A stretch of 64,000 bases of DNA from Gilliamella sp. wkB112 (GTDB lineage Bacteria; Pseudomonadota; Gammaproteobacteria; Enterobacterales; Orbaceae), in assembly GCF_001690685.1 (NCBI RefSeq), contig NZ_LZGL01000009.1:124001-188000 (forward strand), in the 5' to 3' direction. A model generated the notes under the pieces. It saw only the letters and a program-made list of their open reading frames with translations. It was not told the DNA's origin and ran no database searches. Below are positions 25,177 to 33,519 of this stretch, one piece after another (within the stretch, counting starts at the first letter, position 1; each line of letters starts with the position of its first letter). A program made the translations under genes and the position numbers.

Positions 25177-26224
25177 TAATTTCACCTAGTTTCAAAATTT
25201 TATCAAATTGGTCATCGCTTAGTTTTAAACAACTCCATCTATCTTCAGAATCTAAAGCAACATCGTTAATAAGCGTAGCTCTATTGATTCGATGAGGTAA
25301 AGCAATATTATATGTAAACTTTATTACATAACAAGGAAATCTAGTTTTATAACAATTTTCATCATATGCCTCATTTAATTCATCTAGTGTAAATATGCTG
25401 TATTTACTACAATAATCAATAAACTCTTTTTTATTAGAAAAAGAAGAAACTGTTTTTACTTCTTCAACAACACAAATTGAAGTAATAACAGATGAATAAT
25501 AAGCTATCTTATCTTTTTCACTGGTTCTATAAATTACAATAATATCTCCTTTTTTTAAATTACCAAGCTTTTGTATTTTAGAAATATACACTTTGTGAAT
25601 ACTATTTGAGTGTGAAACATCATGGATTATTGAACTTGATTCTGTTTTTAAAATTGAGTCTGGAAAAAGTCGAGTGTGAAATTGAGGATATATAGCTAAT
25701 AAATATTTGTTAGTTTTTATATTAATATAAGGATAGTCTTTTTCTAAATTACAGGTATGAGTTCTTATTTTTAATAAAACTAATTCTATACCGTTATTAC
25801 TATTTTTGGTTCCATATAAAGAAAAACCGAACCGTTCAAAAAGATGAATTAAATAATCATGTTTTTCAAAAACAGTTACATATATGCCATCAACATTATT
25901 TTCGATAGCAGTATCAAATATTTTTTTAATAAAACGCTGACCACGTAATGTTCCAGCTGGATTAAATTTAAATGTACCTATTTTTAAATATAACCCATTA
26001 ATTAAAGGGGGATTTATATCATCAATTTTATTTTCTAACTTTAAGTACATAAAACCGTCAATTAATGAAGAATTACCATTATATAAAACAAATGCAGAAT
26101 CTTGTGTTTTGACTTTTTTATTCCACCAATCAACAAAACCATGAGCATAATCGCGTTTTAACGAATCAAAAAAAGGATCTGAAAAATTAATTTCTGCGAA
26201 TTTTTGTATCTTTAAATTATCCAT
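25154..26224 (-). CDS. GNAT-type acetyltransferase fused to a PUA/EVE-like domain
   Basis: 356 aa. Residues ~1-155 look like a GNAT fold: a substrate-side start (PFFDSLKRDYAHGFVDWWNKK), YLKIGTFKFNPAGTLRGQRFIKKIFDTA in the place of the acetyl-CoA loop and helix, and FERFGFSLYG, the usual last strand. Residues ~165-356 form a second domain (KYLLAIYPQFHTRLFPDS, then KGDIIVIYRT and YYSSVITSICVVEEV) typical of PUA/EVE/ASCH-like barrels. The ASCH gene overlaps its end. Start has GAGG six bases upstream. It sits in the accessory slot between lysis genes and repressor and is more AT-rich than its neighbours. Substrate unknown: nucleic acid or nucleotide is suggested by the partner domain. Confidence 0.7.
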   Translation of the reverse strand: MDNLKIQKFAEINFSDPFFDSLKRDYAHGFVDWWNKKVKTQDSAFVLYNGNSSLIDGFMYLKLENKIDDINPPLINGLYLKIGTFKFNPAGTLRGQRFIKKIFDTAIENNVDGIYVTVFEKHDYLIHLFERFGFSLYGTKNSNNGIELVLLKIRTHTCNLEKDYPYINIKTNKYLLAIYPQFHTRLFPDSILKTESSSIIHDVSHSNSIHKVYISKIQKLGNLKKGDIIVIYRTSEKDKIAYYSSVITSICVVEEVKTVSSFSNKKEFIDYCSKYSIFTLDELNEAYDENCYKTRFPCYVIKFTYNIALPHRINRATLINDVALDSEDRWSCLKLSDDQFDKILKLGEINESLIIN

Positions 26225-26366
26225 ATTTATTCCTCATATTCAGAGTTGACTATAGTTATAGGTGTTTATTATATTTAGTCATTAATGTTAATTATTCTAT
26301 TACGATATAACTTACTTTTTTACACAGTTTTTCTGCTTTTCAACTTCTTTTAGTTATTGCCTACAA

Positions 26367-26753
26367 TTATTTTTGGGCTTGCTGCCTATCACTATATTTA
26401 TTTAAATATTCAATCTTATAGAAACCAACATTCAAACCTTCAGTAATATCGCCATTTTTATATTGTTTATCTTTATCATAAAAAAAAGCGAAAACTCTAT
26501 CCTTATATCCTGTATAAGCACCAAAACTATTTTTTGAATTGACAGAATATAGAATCACATCCGCTTCATCCCCATTTATTTTTACTTTTAATGGTTTTTC
26601 GAACTTATATTTAGCACTATCAAAATCTTTCAAATCTACTTCTAAATAATTAAGAATCTGCTTTTCATAATCACTATGGCTATCGCATCCAACCAGCATA
26701 AGCAACATAATTAATATGAATAATGAATATGATTTTTTCATTGTTTTTTTCAC
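26367..26753 (-). CDS. Small lipoprotein of the lysogenic module
   Basis: 128 aa. A signal peptide ends in a lipobox LMLVGC, with modified Cys at ~23. The mature part has FDSAKYKFEKPLKV, then YSVNSKNSFGAYTGYKDRVFAF, a pattern shared by small lipoproteins of mobile elements (DSAxF...V.NSFGGYTG). It shares a base with the stop of the upstream membrane gene and so likely shares the repressor transcript. Surface exclusion of related phages is a plausible role, not demonstrated. Confidence 0.65.
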   Translation of the reverse strand: MKKTMKKSYSLFILIMLLMLVGCDSHSDYEKQILNYLEVDLKDFDSAKYKFEKPLKVKINGDEADVILYSVNSKNSFGAYTGYKDRVFAFFYDKDKQYKNGDITEGLNVGFYKIEYLNKYSDRQQAQK

Positions 26754-27211
26754 TATTCACCCCATAACTCTCTTCTTTGAATTTCTAATTCCAATTCATA
26801 AATAATTTTATTATTTTCAACTAATAATGGGTGTAAATATTTTGTTCGCTCATATAATGATTTAGTAAAAATAGGGATTAAAAACAATGATACTACAACA
26901 ATTATAAATAAAGTATTGCCAGAAAAAAGAGGTTCAAAGGTTGAGGTTTTGCTTGATACTAGCGCATGTAAATTCAATACAGATACAGATATGATTGTCA
27001 AGGAGATTAACAGAATTGCAAAACATGGAAGGTTAAAATAGCGCTTTTTGTGGATTTTTTTATTCCGCTTTTTTACAAAATTAACTGTCTGTAAAATTAA
27101 TTTTTGAGAAATTTCGCTAATATCTACATTGTTATTTTTAAGATTAACGTAGACATTAATAATATTTTCACCAGCGACTTGTTCAACTCTGTCATTAAAA
27201 TTTTGATCCAT
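26753..27211 (-). CDS. Two-helix membrane protein next to the repressor
   Basis: 152 aa, not assigned to a family. Residues ~1-60 are polar and include QVAGENIINVYVNLKNNN. Two membrane helices follow (LPCFAILLISLTIISVSVLNL and NTLFIIVVVSLFLIPIF), then a charged coiled C terminus. It begins one base after the repressor stop, so it should be expressed in the lysogen. The repressor tail has a comparable Asn-rich motif (IINGSVNGQISAGNIYNN), which hints that the two proteins may interact. Superinfection exclusion is possible. Confidence 0.55.
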   Translation of the reverse strand: MDQNFNDRVEQVAGENIINVYVNLKNNNVDISEISQKLILQTVNFVKKRNKKIHKKRYFNLPCFAILLISLTIISVSVLNLHALVSSKTSTFEPLFSGNTLFIIVVVSLFLIPIFTKSLYERTKYLHPLLVENNKIIYELELEIQRRELWGE

Positions 27212-27622
27212 TTATTCCTTCCTCTTTGCTCCCATATTGTTATAAATATTACCGGCTGAAATTTGCCCATTTACTGAACCATTTATAATCTGTTTTGTTT
27301 TGCTAGTTTGTTGTGCAGTTCCTGCCATTAGCGCACCCAATGTAGCAGCCTTAACTGCGAGTGGGGCTGTTCTAAATTTGTCAATTAAATCTTGCTCATC
27401 AACAGATAAATTACTTGTTGTTCTAATACCAGTTACAACATATTGAACATCTAACCCAAAATTAGCTAACGTAGATAAATATAACGCATCAGGAAATCTC
27501 TCACCTTTTTCATAATTAAGTTGAGTTAATTTCTTTACATTAGCAATTTCTCCCATAGCAACTTGGCTAAGGCCCATACGTTCACGTTCTTCTTTTAGTC
27601 TTAATCCGATATTTTTTTGCAT
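27212..27622 (-). CDS. Phage repressor (XRE-type, c-like)
   Basis: 136 aa. Residues ~5-60 form an XRE helix-turn-helix (IGLRLKEERERMGLSQVAMGEIANV...NYEKGERFPDALYLSTLA). The C-terminal half lacks a LexA-type protease motif and ends with an Asn/Gly-rich segment that may oligomerise. It is divergent from the early operon and its start lies 10 bases from the early promoter's -35. A perfect palindrome in that gap is the obvious operator. Lack of an autoprotease suggests induction not by RecA cleavage. Confidence 0.8.
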   Translation of the reverse strand: MQKNIGLRLKEERERMGLSQVAMGEIANVKKLTQLNYEKGERFPDALYLSTLANFGLDVQYVVTGIRTTSNLSVDEQDLIDKFRTAPLAVKAATLGALMAGTAQQTSKTKQIINGSVNGQISAGNIYNNMGAKRKE

Positions 27623-27632
27623 ACTTTTTATC

Positions 27633-27661
27633 TTGACAGGTATAAATATTTATACCATAAT
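27633..27661 (+). promoter_or_regulatory. Early promoter with an operator palindrome as its spacer
   Basis: TTGACA (27633-27638) and CATAAT (27656-27661) are separated by 17 bases, a near-consensus sigma-70 promoter reading toward the early operon. The perfect 18-base palindrome GGTATAAATATTTATACC (27639-27656) fills the spacer. A bound repressor would directly exclude polymerase. The left-reading half also offers a TATAAAT that could be the -10 of the repressor promoter. Confidence 0.8.
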
Positions 27662-27716
27662 TTAACACATAATTTATAAATCGCTTATTAATAACTTATA
27701 TCAAAGGAGCTAAAAA

Positions 27717-27908
27717 ATGTCTAAAGTTCTCACTCCACAACAAGTTAAACAACAATTCCAACAAAAAGGTAAAACTATCAAATCTTGGGCGATTGAAAAT
27801 GGTTACCACCCTGTTGTTGTTTATAACGTTCTTAATGGTTTAAGCCGTGCTCATCGAGGTAAAACTCATGATATAGCAGTAAAACTTGGCTTAAAACAAG
27901 CTAGTTAA
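27717..27908 (+). CDS. BcepMu gp16-family DNA-binding regulator (Ner-like position)
   Basis: 63 aa. LTPQQVKQQFQQKGKTIKSWAIENGYHPVVVYNVLNG, then HRGKTHDIAVKLGL, is the compact HTH of the BcepMu gp16 family. It is the first early gene, where Mu has ner, and likely represses early transcription and balances the repressor. AAAGGAG lies seven bases before the ATG. Confidence 0.85.
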   Translation: MSKVLTPQQVKQQFQQKGKTIKSWAIENGYHPVVVYNVLNGLSRAHRGKTHDIAVKLGLKQAS

Positions 27909-27953
27909 TATTGATTGTAACAGTTTTTCATATGCAGAAAAAGGTCGAAAAAC

Positions 27954-28259
27954 ATGAACAGATCACAAATTTCATCATCTGGCGCTCGAACACTTAAAGT
28001 ACTGAAAGCACTTAAAGGTTATACGTTAACTGGATTATCAAATGGCGATATTGCCAAAATGATTGGTGAATCACCAGTTAACGTAACTCGCTCACTGCAA
28101 ACGCTAATTGAAGAAGGGTTAGTTATTAAATTAGATAATGGTTTATTTGCTCATAGTGTGCAAATGTTACAAATAGCTCAAGCGCACGCAATTCATATCA
28201 CTCAAATGCAAGACCAAATAACAGAAATCAATCAGCGAATTACTGCTGGTGCTAGATAG
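27954..28259 (+). CDS. IclR-type winged-helix early protein
   Basis: 101 aa. GARTLKVLKALKGYTLTGLSNGDIAKMIGESPVNVTRSLQTLIEEGLV is a winged helix of the IclR/MarR type; a short coiled tail (HITQMQDQITEINQRI) suggests dimers. Its place, second in the early operon ahead of the transposase, matches BcepMu relatives. Target unknown. Confidence 0.75.
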   Translation: MNRSQISSSGARTLKVLKALKGYTLTGLSNGDIAKMIGESPVNVTRSLQTLIEEGLVIKLDNGLFAHSVQMLQIAQAHAIHITQMQDQITEINQRITAGAR

Positions 28260-28269
28260 GATAAATAAA

Positions 28270-29247
28270 ATGGCAAGAACAGCAAAACCAAAAAACGAAG
28301 CAATTAATCTACCAGTTATTGATGAACAGGGTATTAGTGATGCAATGAATGCTATGACTTCTATTCAAAGTCAATACAACGCAGAACGGGATCTAGTTAA
28401 TCAGCTTTTAGGTCAGGCGCAAATGGCTGATGCTTTTGGTAAATTTTCGGTAACGGTTACCACTTCAAAATTGGCATTTGTTAAAGAAAACAAATTATAT
28501 CAACACTTAAGCGGGAAAAAAACTGGTAACGGTTACCAATTATCTGGTACTTGGGATGAATTTTGTTCATTATTAGGATTTTCTAGAGAAAAAGCAGATC
28601 AAGATATAGCAAACCTAAAATCCTTTGGTGAAGAGGCTCTAGAATCAATGTCAAGAATGGGCATTGGCTACCGTGAGCTACGTCAATATCGTAAGTTACC
28701 CGAAGACCAAAAAAACGCATTAATTGAAGTGGCCAAATCTGGCGATAAAGAATCATTAGTTGAATTAGCAGAAGAGTTTATTGCTAAAAATAATAAAGAA
28801 AAAGAGCAACTCAAAAAAGATAACGATAATTTGCAAGCTGATTATAAAGCATTAAGCAAGCGCAATGCTGATGTAGCAAAAGAAAAAGAAGAATTGGCAA
28901 TCAGATTAGCCCAATTTGAAATGAATACAGTGCCACTTGATGAGCGTTTAGAACCATTCAAAAAACAGATTGCCGAAACTCAATCACGAATTGATGAATT
29001 ACTCGAACAACAACGTCAGTATGTACAGTTGGTGGATAAATTACAAAAAGAGATCATAATAAATGACCCAGATTACGACCCCGAACAACCGTATTCATTA
29101 CCAGAACAATTAAGAGTAACACTAACAATTCTACAACAATCATTAAAACTGACATTATCCCAGAGTAAACGAATTTACAACGATTTCTGGATGAATTTCA
29201 GTGATGATATCGAATCAGAATTCAGTAATACCTTAATAGATAATTAA
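28270..29247 (+). CDS. Early coiled-coil protein of BcepMu-type phages
   Basis: 325 aa from the ATG at 28270 (TAGGA upstream); the frame is open from 28249. Residues ~55-165 contain GKFSVTVTTSKLAFVKENKLYQHL and WDEFCSLLGFSREKADQDI, a segment shared with early proteins of related phages. A strong coiled coil covers ~175-265 (KEKEQLKKDNDNLQADYKAL). Possibly DNA-binding and structural in transposition; role not known. Confidence 0.6.
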   Translation: MARTAKPKNEAINLPVIDEQGISDAMNAMTSIQSQYNAERDLVNQLLGQAQMADAFGKFSVTVTTSKLAFVKENKLYQHLSGKKTGNGYQLSGTWDEFCSLLGFSREKADQDIANLKSFGEEALESMSRMGIGYRELRQYRKLPEDQKNALIEVAKSGDKESLVELAEEFIAKNNKEKEQLKKDNDNLQADYKALSKRNADVAKEKEELAIRLAQFEMNTVPLDERLEPFKKQIAETQSRIDELLEQQRQYVQLVDKLQKEIIINDPDYDPEQPYSLPEQLRVTLTILQQSLKLTLSQSKRIYNDFWMNFSDDIESEFSNTLIDN

Positions 29248-29264
29248 TTTGGTAAGGTAAAAAT

Positions 29265-31046
29265 ATGATTGCACCAAATATTCGTGAATATCTAAATAAT
29301 GTAGCCATCAAACTGGATAATGTTGGTCACGGTCAACGTGGTCAGATATTGGATGAAGCACAAATATTTTTAGGCTATTCAAGACAAACAATTTATAGAC
29401 AGTTAAAAAAAGTTTGCGGTTGGTCAAGCGAACGTAAAGCTAGAACGGATAAAGGAAAAATGTCTGTTTCAACTGATTCATTGTTAGCACTGGCAACAAT
29501 GAGTCGTGAATCAGTACGTGATAATGGCAAACAAACCATGTTTACCACTACGGCTCGTGGCATATTAGAGCAAAACGGGCATGAGATTAATGTTAGTAAT
29601 GCAACTCTAAACCGTTTGATGAGACAAAGAAAAATAAATGTGAAAGCACAACAAGTTGCGAACCCGGTGCAATCATTACGTGCATTACATCCGAACCACG
29701 TTCACGAAATAGATCCGTCACTATGTTTGATTTATTACATGAAAAATAAACAACATATTATGCGTGACCGTGATTTTTATAAAAACAAGTTAGAAAACTA
29801 CGCAAAAATTAAATACAAAGTCTGGCGTTATACTTTGTATGATCGTGCATCTGGCATGATTATACCTTGGTATGTTGAAGCTGCTGGAGAAAACCAACAC
29901 TCATTATTCCAATTTTTAATGTTTGCTTGGGGTAAGCAAGATGGGCGTTTATTTCATGGCGTACCACAACTGCTTTACTGGGATAAAGGTTCGGCAAATA
30001 CTTCTTCAGCAATCAAAAACCTATTGGATCATCTGGAAGTCAAATATCTTGAGCATGAGGCAGGTAATGCGCGTGCCAAAGGTGGAGTTGAAAATGCCAA
30101 TAATATCATCGAAACACAGTTCGAAAGCCGTTTGAAGTTTCAACCTGTCAGCAGTATTGATGAACTTAATCAAGCAGCTTTAAATTGGGCTGAAGCCTAT
30201 AACGCCAACAGACTACCAGGACAGGATACACGTTTACGTCGTATTGGACTTGCTGAACCTATATCACGTCAATCTCTTTGGCAACATATTACAGCAGAAC
30301 AATTACGAATATTGCCGTCATTAGAAATTTGCCAAGCACTTATGGCGAGCCGAGAACAAGAACGACAAGTTAAAGCCGATTTAACTATTAGTTTCAAACA
30401 TCCACAAGCTGACAGTTCACTGGTTTATAGTTTGAAAGGCTTAGATGGTATTACTGTTAAAGATAAAGTCAGCGTACGTTCATTAGTATACGGTGATTGC
30501 GCAATTCAAATTGAAGTACCTCGTTATGACGGTGAGTCTTTAATCTACCGTATTGAACCTGACCGTAACTTTGACCAGTTTGGACAACGTTTAGATGCGC
30601 CAGTTATTGGCGAGGAATATAAATCCAAAGGTGATACCGAAATTGAACAAGCAGCAAAAGCGATGGATCAAACTGCATACCCTGACATGGCCGAAGATGA
30701 AATCAAAAAAGCGAAGCAAAAGCAAGTTACACCATTTGGTGGCAAGTTAAATACACTCAGTTATTTAGAGGATATTAATCACCCCGCTTATTTTGAACAA
30801 AAAGGAAATGAAATTGAAACACCAGAGCATTTAAAACCTGTTACAACGACATTAACGCTAACAGCTGCATTAATGCGTATTACGAGTTCAATCGGTCGTA
30901 GATTAACAATAGATGAAAATAAGTGGCTATCTGCACGTTATCAAGATGGTGTGCCTGAAGATTCGTTAGATTCACTAATTCGTACATTTACAACGCCCGT
31001 TACAGCCATTGCAGACGGTACAACAGGGTTTAGGAGTGTTAAATAA
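29265..31046 (+). CDS. DDE transposase (BcepMu TnpA / MuA-like)
   Basis: 593 aa. The N-terminal ~60 residues hold an HTH (FLGYSRQTIYRQLKK). The catalytic RNase H-like core shows D150 (VHEIDPSL), D240 (LYWDKGSAN) and E276 (GGVENANNII), a DD(35)E arrangement. A C-terminal beta-barrel and basic tail follow. It cuts and joins the phage ends and drives replicative transposition. It overlaps the B gene by one base (TAATG type). GGTAAGG-like site upstream. Confidence 0.9.
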   Translation: MIAPNIREYLNNVAIKLDNVGHGQRGQILDEAQIFLGYSRQTIYRQLKKVCGWSSERKARTDKGKMSVSTDSLLALATMSRESVRDNGKQTMFTTTARGILEQNGHEINVSNATLNRLMRQRKINVKAQQVANPVQSLRALHPNHVHEIDPSLCLIYYMKNKQHIMRDRDFYKNKLENYAKIKYKVWRYTLYDRASGMIIPWYVEAAGENQHSLFQFLMFAWGKQDGRLFHGVPQLLYWDKGSANTSSAIKNLLDHLEVKYLEHEAGNARAKGGVENANNIIETQFESRLKFQPVSSIDELNQAALNWAEAYNANRLPGQDTRLRRIGLAEPISRQSLWQHITAEQLRILPSLEICQALMASREQERQVKADLTISFKHPQADSSLVYSLKGLDGITVKDKVSVRSLVYGDCAIQIEVPRYDGESLIYRIEPDRNFDQFGQRLDAPVIGEEYKSKGDTEIEQAAKAMDQTAYPDMAEDEIKKAKQKQVTPFGGKLNTLSYLEDINHPAYFEQKGNEIETPEHLKPVTTTLTLTAALMRITSSIGRRLTIDENKWLSARYQDGVPEDSLDSLIRTFTTPVTAIADGTTGFRSVK

Positions 31047-32284
31047 TGTTGAAATTAAAAAACGTAATGAAGCAATTCAATATTAAGCAAGCCCAGCTAG
31101 CTAAATGTATTGAATATAAGGGGAATTGCATCAGTCAAGCAGTTATTAATTTAATTATTAATCGTGATATTTGGCCGCGTTCAATCCAACGTGAGGAGCT
31201 AGAGCAAAAGATTGAAAAAGCATTAATAAAACTAGGTTTAAGTAATGATTATCTATTAGATATTTTTAAAGAAGAAACTGACACAGCCGAAATCTTGGCG
31301 GACAACGCTGTGCCAGTTGACTCAAATGAACATTTAACAAAGGAGTCAGCATATATGTTACTACGAAAACAAACTATAAATCGAGATGCGCGTGCACATT
31401 TCCGCATTCCTCGTGACCCGTTCACTGACGAAATGACGGAAGACGCTGATGTTTATCTATCTGATGATATCCGTTACGTTCGTGCGGCAATGCGTCAAAC
31501 AGCCCAGCATGGGGGCATGTTGGCCGTTATTGGTGAATCAGGTAGTGGTAAATCAACATTACGACATGATTTGATTGATTGGATCAATATTAATCGTGAG
31601 CCTATTACTGTTATAGAGCCATATGTACTGGGCTTAGAAGACAATGAAGTTAAAGGGAAATCGCTCAAAAGTATGGATATTAGTAGTGCAATCATCAGTG
31701 CTATCAATCCACAAACAAAACCAAGACGAAGCGCTGAAGCACGTGCCAGACAAATGCACGAACTACTCAAAAACAGTGCGTTATCAGGCCGGAAACATCT
31801 ATTAATTATTGAAGAAGCACACGGATTACCAATCCCAACGTTAAAGCACTTAAAGCGATTTTATGAGCTGCAAGAAGGGTTTAAAAAATTACTGTCAATT
31901 ATCTTAATTGGGCAAACTGAACTACAAACCAAATTGTCAGAGTACAACCCCGAAGTTCGTGAAGTTGTGCAACGTTGTGAAGTTGTAAATCTAAAACCAT
32001 TGGATTTCAAAGCTGAAGAATATATCAAGCATAAATTCGCACGTATTGATATGGACTATACAACATTATTTGATTCATCAGCATTTAACGAAATCATTAA
32101 CCGATTAAGAGTCGCTTCAACTCGACGAGGTGAAAAGCAAGTTCGGTCATTGTGTTACCCATTAGCAGTAAATAACTTAGTTTCTAACGCATTGAATCTA
32201 GCAGCACGCATAGGCGCACTGAAAGTGACTGGTGAAGTAATTACTGAGTGTATTAAGGAACGGGGGATATGTGATGCAAAATAA
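31046..32284 (+). CDS. AAA ATPase for target choice (MuB-like transposition protein B)
   Basis: 412 aa. The N-terminal ~60 residues read as an HTH (FNIKQAQLAKCIEYKGNCISQAVI). Walker A GESGSGKST is at residues 163-171 and Walker B HLLIIEEAHGL follows, then a sensor-like IILIGQTELQTKL. It binds target DNA and stimulates the transposase, and gives target immunity. Coupled to the transposase gene. Confidence 0.9.
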   Translation: MLKLKNVMKQFNIKQAQLAKCIEYKGNCISQAVINLIINRDIWPRSIQREELEQKIEKALIKLGLSNDYLLDIFKEETDTAEILADNAVPVDSNEHLTKESAYMLLRKQTINRDARAHFRIPRDPFTDEMTEDADVYLSDDIRYVRAAMRQTAQHGGMLAVIGESGSGKSTLRHDLIDWININREPITVIEPYVLGLEDNEVKGKSLKSMDISSAIISAINPQTKPRRSAEARARQMHELLKNSALSGRKHLLIIEEAHGLPIPTLKHLKRFYELQEGFKKLLSIILIGQTELQTKLSEYNPEVREVVQRCEVVNLKPLDFKAEEYIKHKFARIDMDYTTLFDSSAFNEIINRLRVASTRRGEKQVRSLCYPLAVNNLVSNALNLAARIGALKVTGEVITECIKERGICDAK

Positions 32285-32546
32285 TTTATTAATTAGTAAT
32301 AGTTTAGTACGAATCGGTAAAGCTGTTCATTCTCTGGATAATAAAGCGTTAACTGTCATTGGTTATCATCACGATAATTCAAACAGACCAACAATTGAAA
32401 TCGCCCATCATCCTATTTGTGAAAAGATGATTGCTAATGGATCTGCTGTTTATTATATGCATATTGGAGTACATCGCTTTGGACAGTTTGAATTAGAAGG
32501 TTGCCGTGTTGTTTGGAAAGAACTTGATTTAAGTCGTTTTCATTAA
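32274..32546 (+). CDS. Hypothetical early protein
   Basis: About 90 aa from the ATG at 32274, which has GGGGGA six bases upstream; a GTG one codon earlier is possible. The middle reads ALTVIGYHHDNSNRPTIEIAHHP, then VYYMHIGVHRFGQFE. No motif or membrane segment recognised. It overlaps the B gene end by 11 bases and is followed after 12 bases by Gam, so it belongs to the early operon. Confidence 0.6.
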   Translation: MQNNLLISNSLVRIGKAVHSLDNKALTVIGYHHDNSNRPTIEIAHHPICEKMIANGSAVYYMHIGVHRFGQFELEGCRVVWKELDLSRFH

Positions 32547-32558
32547 GGAGTTATCAAG

Positions 32559-33080
32559 ATGATAAAAGCAAAAACACGTATTAAAGCAACTGCCTCAATT
32601 TATGTTGTGCAATCTAAAGAACAAGCATCTGAAGCCATTAAATATTTGGGTGATATTCAACGTGAATTAGTTCGTTTAGAAACAGAAATGAATGACAAAA
32701 TTGCTGATATCACAGCAAGTTTTTCATCTAATATCGAAGATTTAACAAAAAAATCGACACAAATACAAAAAGGTATTCAAATTTGGTGCGAAGCAAATAG
32801 GGATGAATTAACAAATAACGGCAAAGTGAAAACGGCTAATCTAGTTACAGGTGAAGTGCAGTGGCGGAATCGACCACCTTCATGCATTATACGAGGGATT
32901 GATGCAGTTATTGAGTCACTCAAAAATCTAGGGTTAGAACGTTTTATTCGGACAAAAGAAGAAGTCAACAAAGAAGCCATTTTAAATGAATCTAATGTTG
33001 TTGCTCATGTTCCTGGCATAACTATCAAAAAAGATATTGAAGATTTTGCGATAGTACCGTTTGAACAGGAGGTTGTCTAA
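32559..33080 (+). CDS. Host-nuclease inhibitor (Mu Gam-like)
   Basis: 173 aa, the family's usual length. KEQASEAIKYLGDIQRELVRLETEMNDKI, then KGIQIWCEANRDELTNNGKVKTANLVTGEVQWRNRPPS, is the Gam pattern. The dimer binds DNA ends and protects them from exonuclease, resembling Ku. Start has AAGGAG upstream. The next gene starts on its stop codon. Confidence 0.9.
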   Translation: MIKAKTRIKATASIYVVQSKEQASEAIKYLGDIQRELVRLETEMNDKIADITASFSSNIEDLTKKSTQIQKGIQIWCEANRDELTNNGKVKTANLVTGEVQWRNRPPSCIIRGIDAVIESLKNLGLERFIRTKEEVNKEAILNESNVVAHVPGITIKKDIEDFAIVPFEQEVV

Positions 33081-33361
33081 TGAGCGTTGAATTTAATCCT
33101 AAAAGTAAAGACTGTTTTTGTTTTGGTGTGGCAAATGGTACTTGGTTTCATCTACTAAAAACATCAAAAATTAGAGAGATTTTAAACAATCCGCCGCTTT
33201 CAAATGATCCGATTCGCGCAACTAAAAAACAAGCGTTAGCATGTGCTGAAGCAATTAAAAATTGGCAACCTACTGAATTTTGGTTTAGTAGTGATCCCGA
33301 AAAAGGCAAATTGATGTTTATTGAATTTTTTGAAAAATGTAATGGGTTTTCAACCTTTTAA
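33080..33361 (+). CDS. Hypothetical early protein
   Basis: 93 aa. CFCFGVANGTWFHLLKTSKIREIL and ATKKQALACAEAIKNW are the clearest stretches. No family recognised, and no signal or membrane helix. Coupled to gam by a one-base overlap; AGGAGG precedes the start. Confidence 0.6.
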   Translation: MSVEFNPKSKDCFCFGVANGTWFHLLKTSKIREILNNPPLSNDPIRATKKQALACAEAIKNWQPTEFWFSSDPEKGKLMFIEFFEKCNGFSTF

Positions 33362-33375
33362 TAAAGGATATAGCT

Positions 33376-33519
33376 ATGCAACAAACAGATTATTGTATTT
33401 TGTATCAATTTGTATTAAGCCAGGTTGCTAATTTCATAGTTCATTGTAAAGAAAATGGTTTATCTGAATGTGAAGCTGATCGTATTGTTGATGAATTAGA
33501 GGAACTGGCAAATGAGTAA
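33376..33519 (+). CDS. Small early protein (47 aa)
   Basis: An ATG at 33376 with AAGGA upstream opens a 47-aa frame beginning MQQTDYCILYQFVLSQVAN and ending in acidic ADRIVDELEELANE. The ATG of the next gene overlaps its end by eight bases, consistent with a packed operon. Helical; function unknown. Confidence 0.55.
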   Translation: MQQTDYCILYQFVLSQVANFIVHCKENGLSECEADRIVDELEELANE

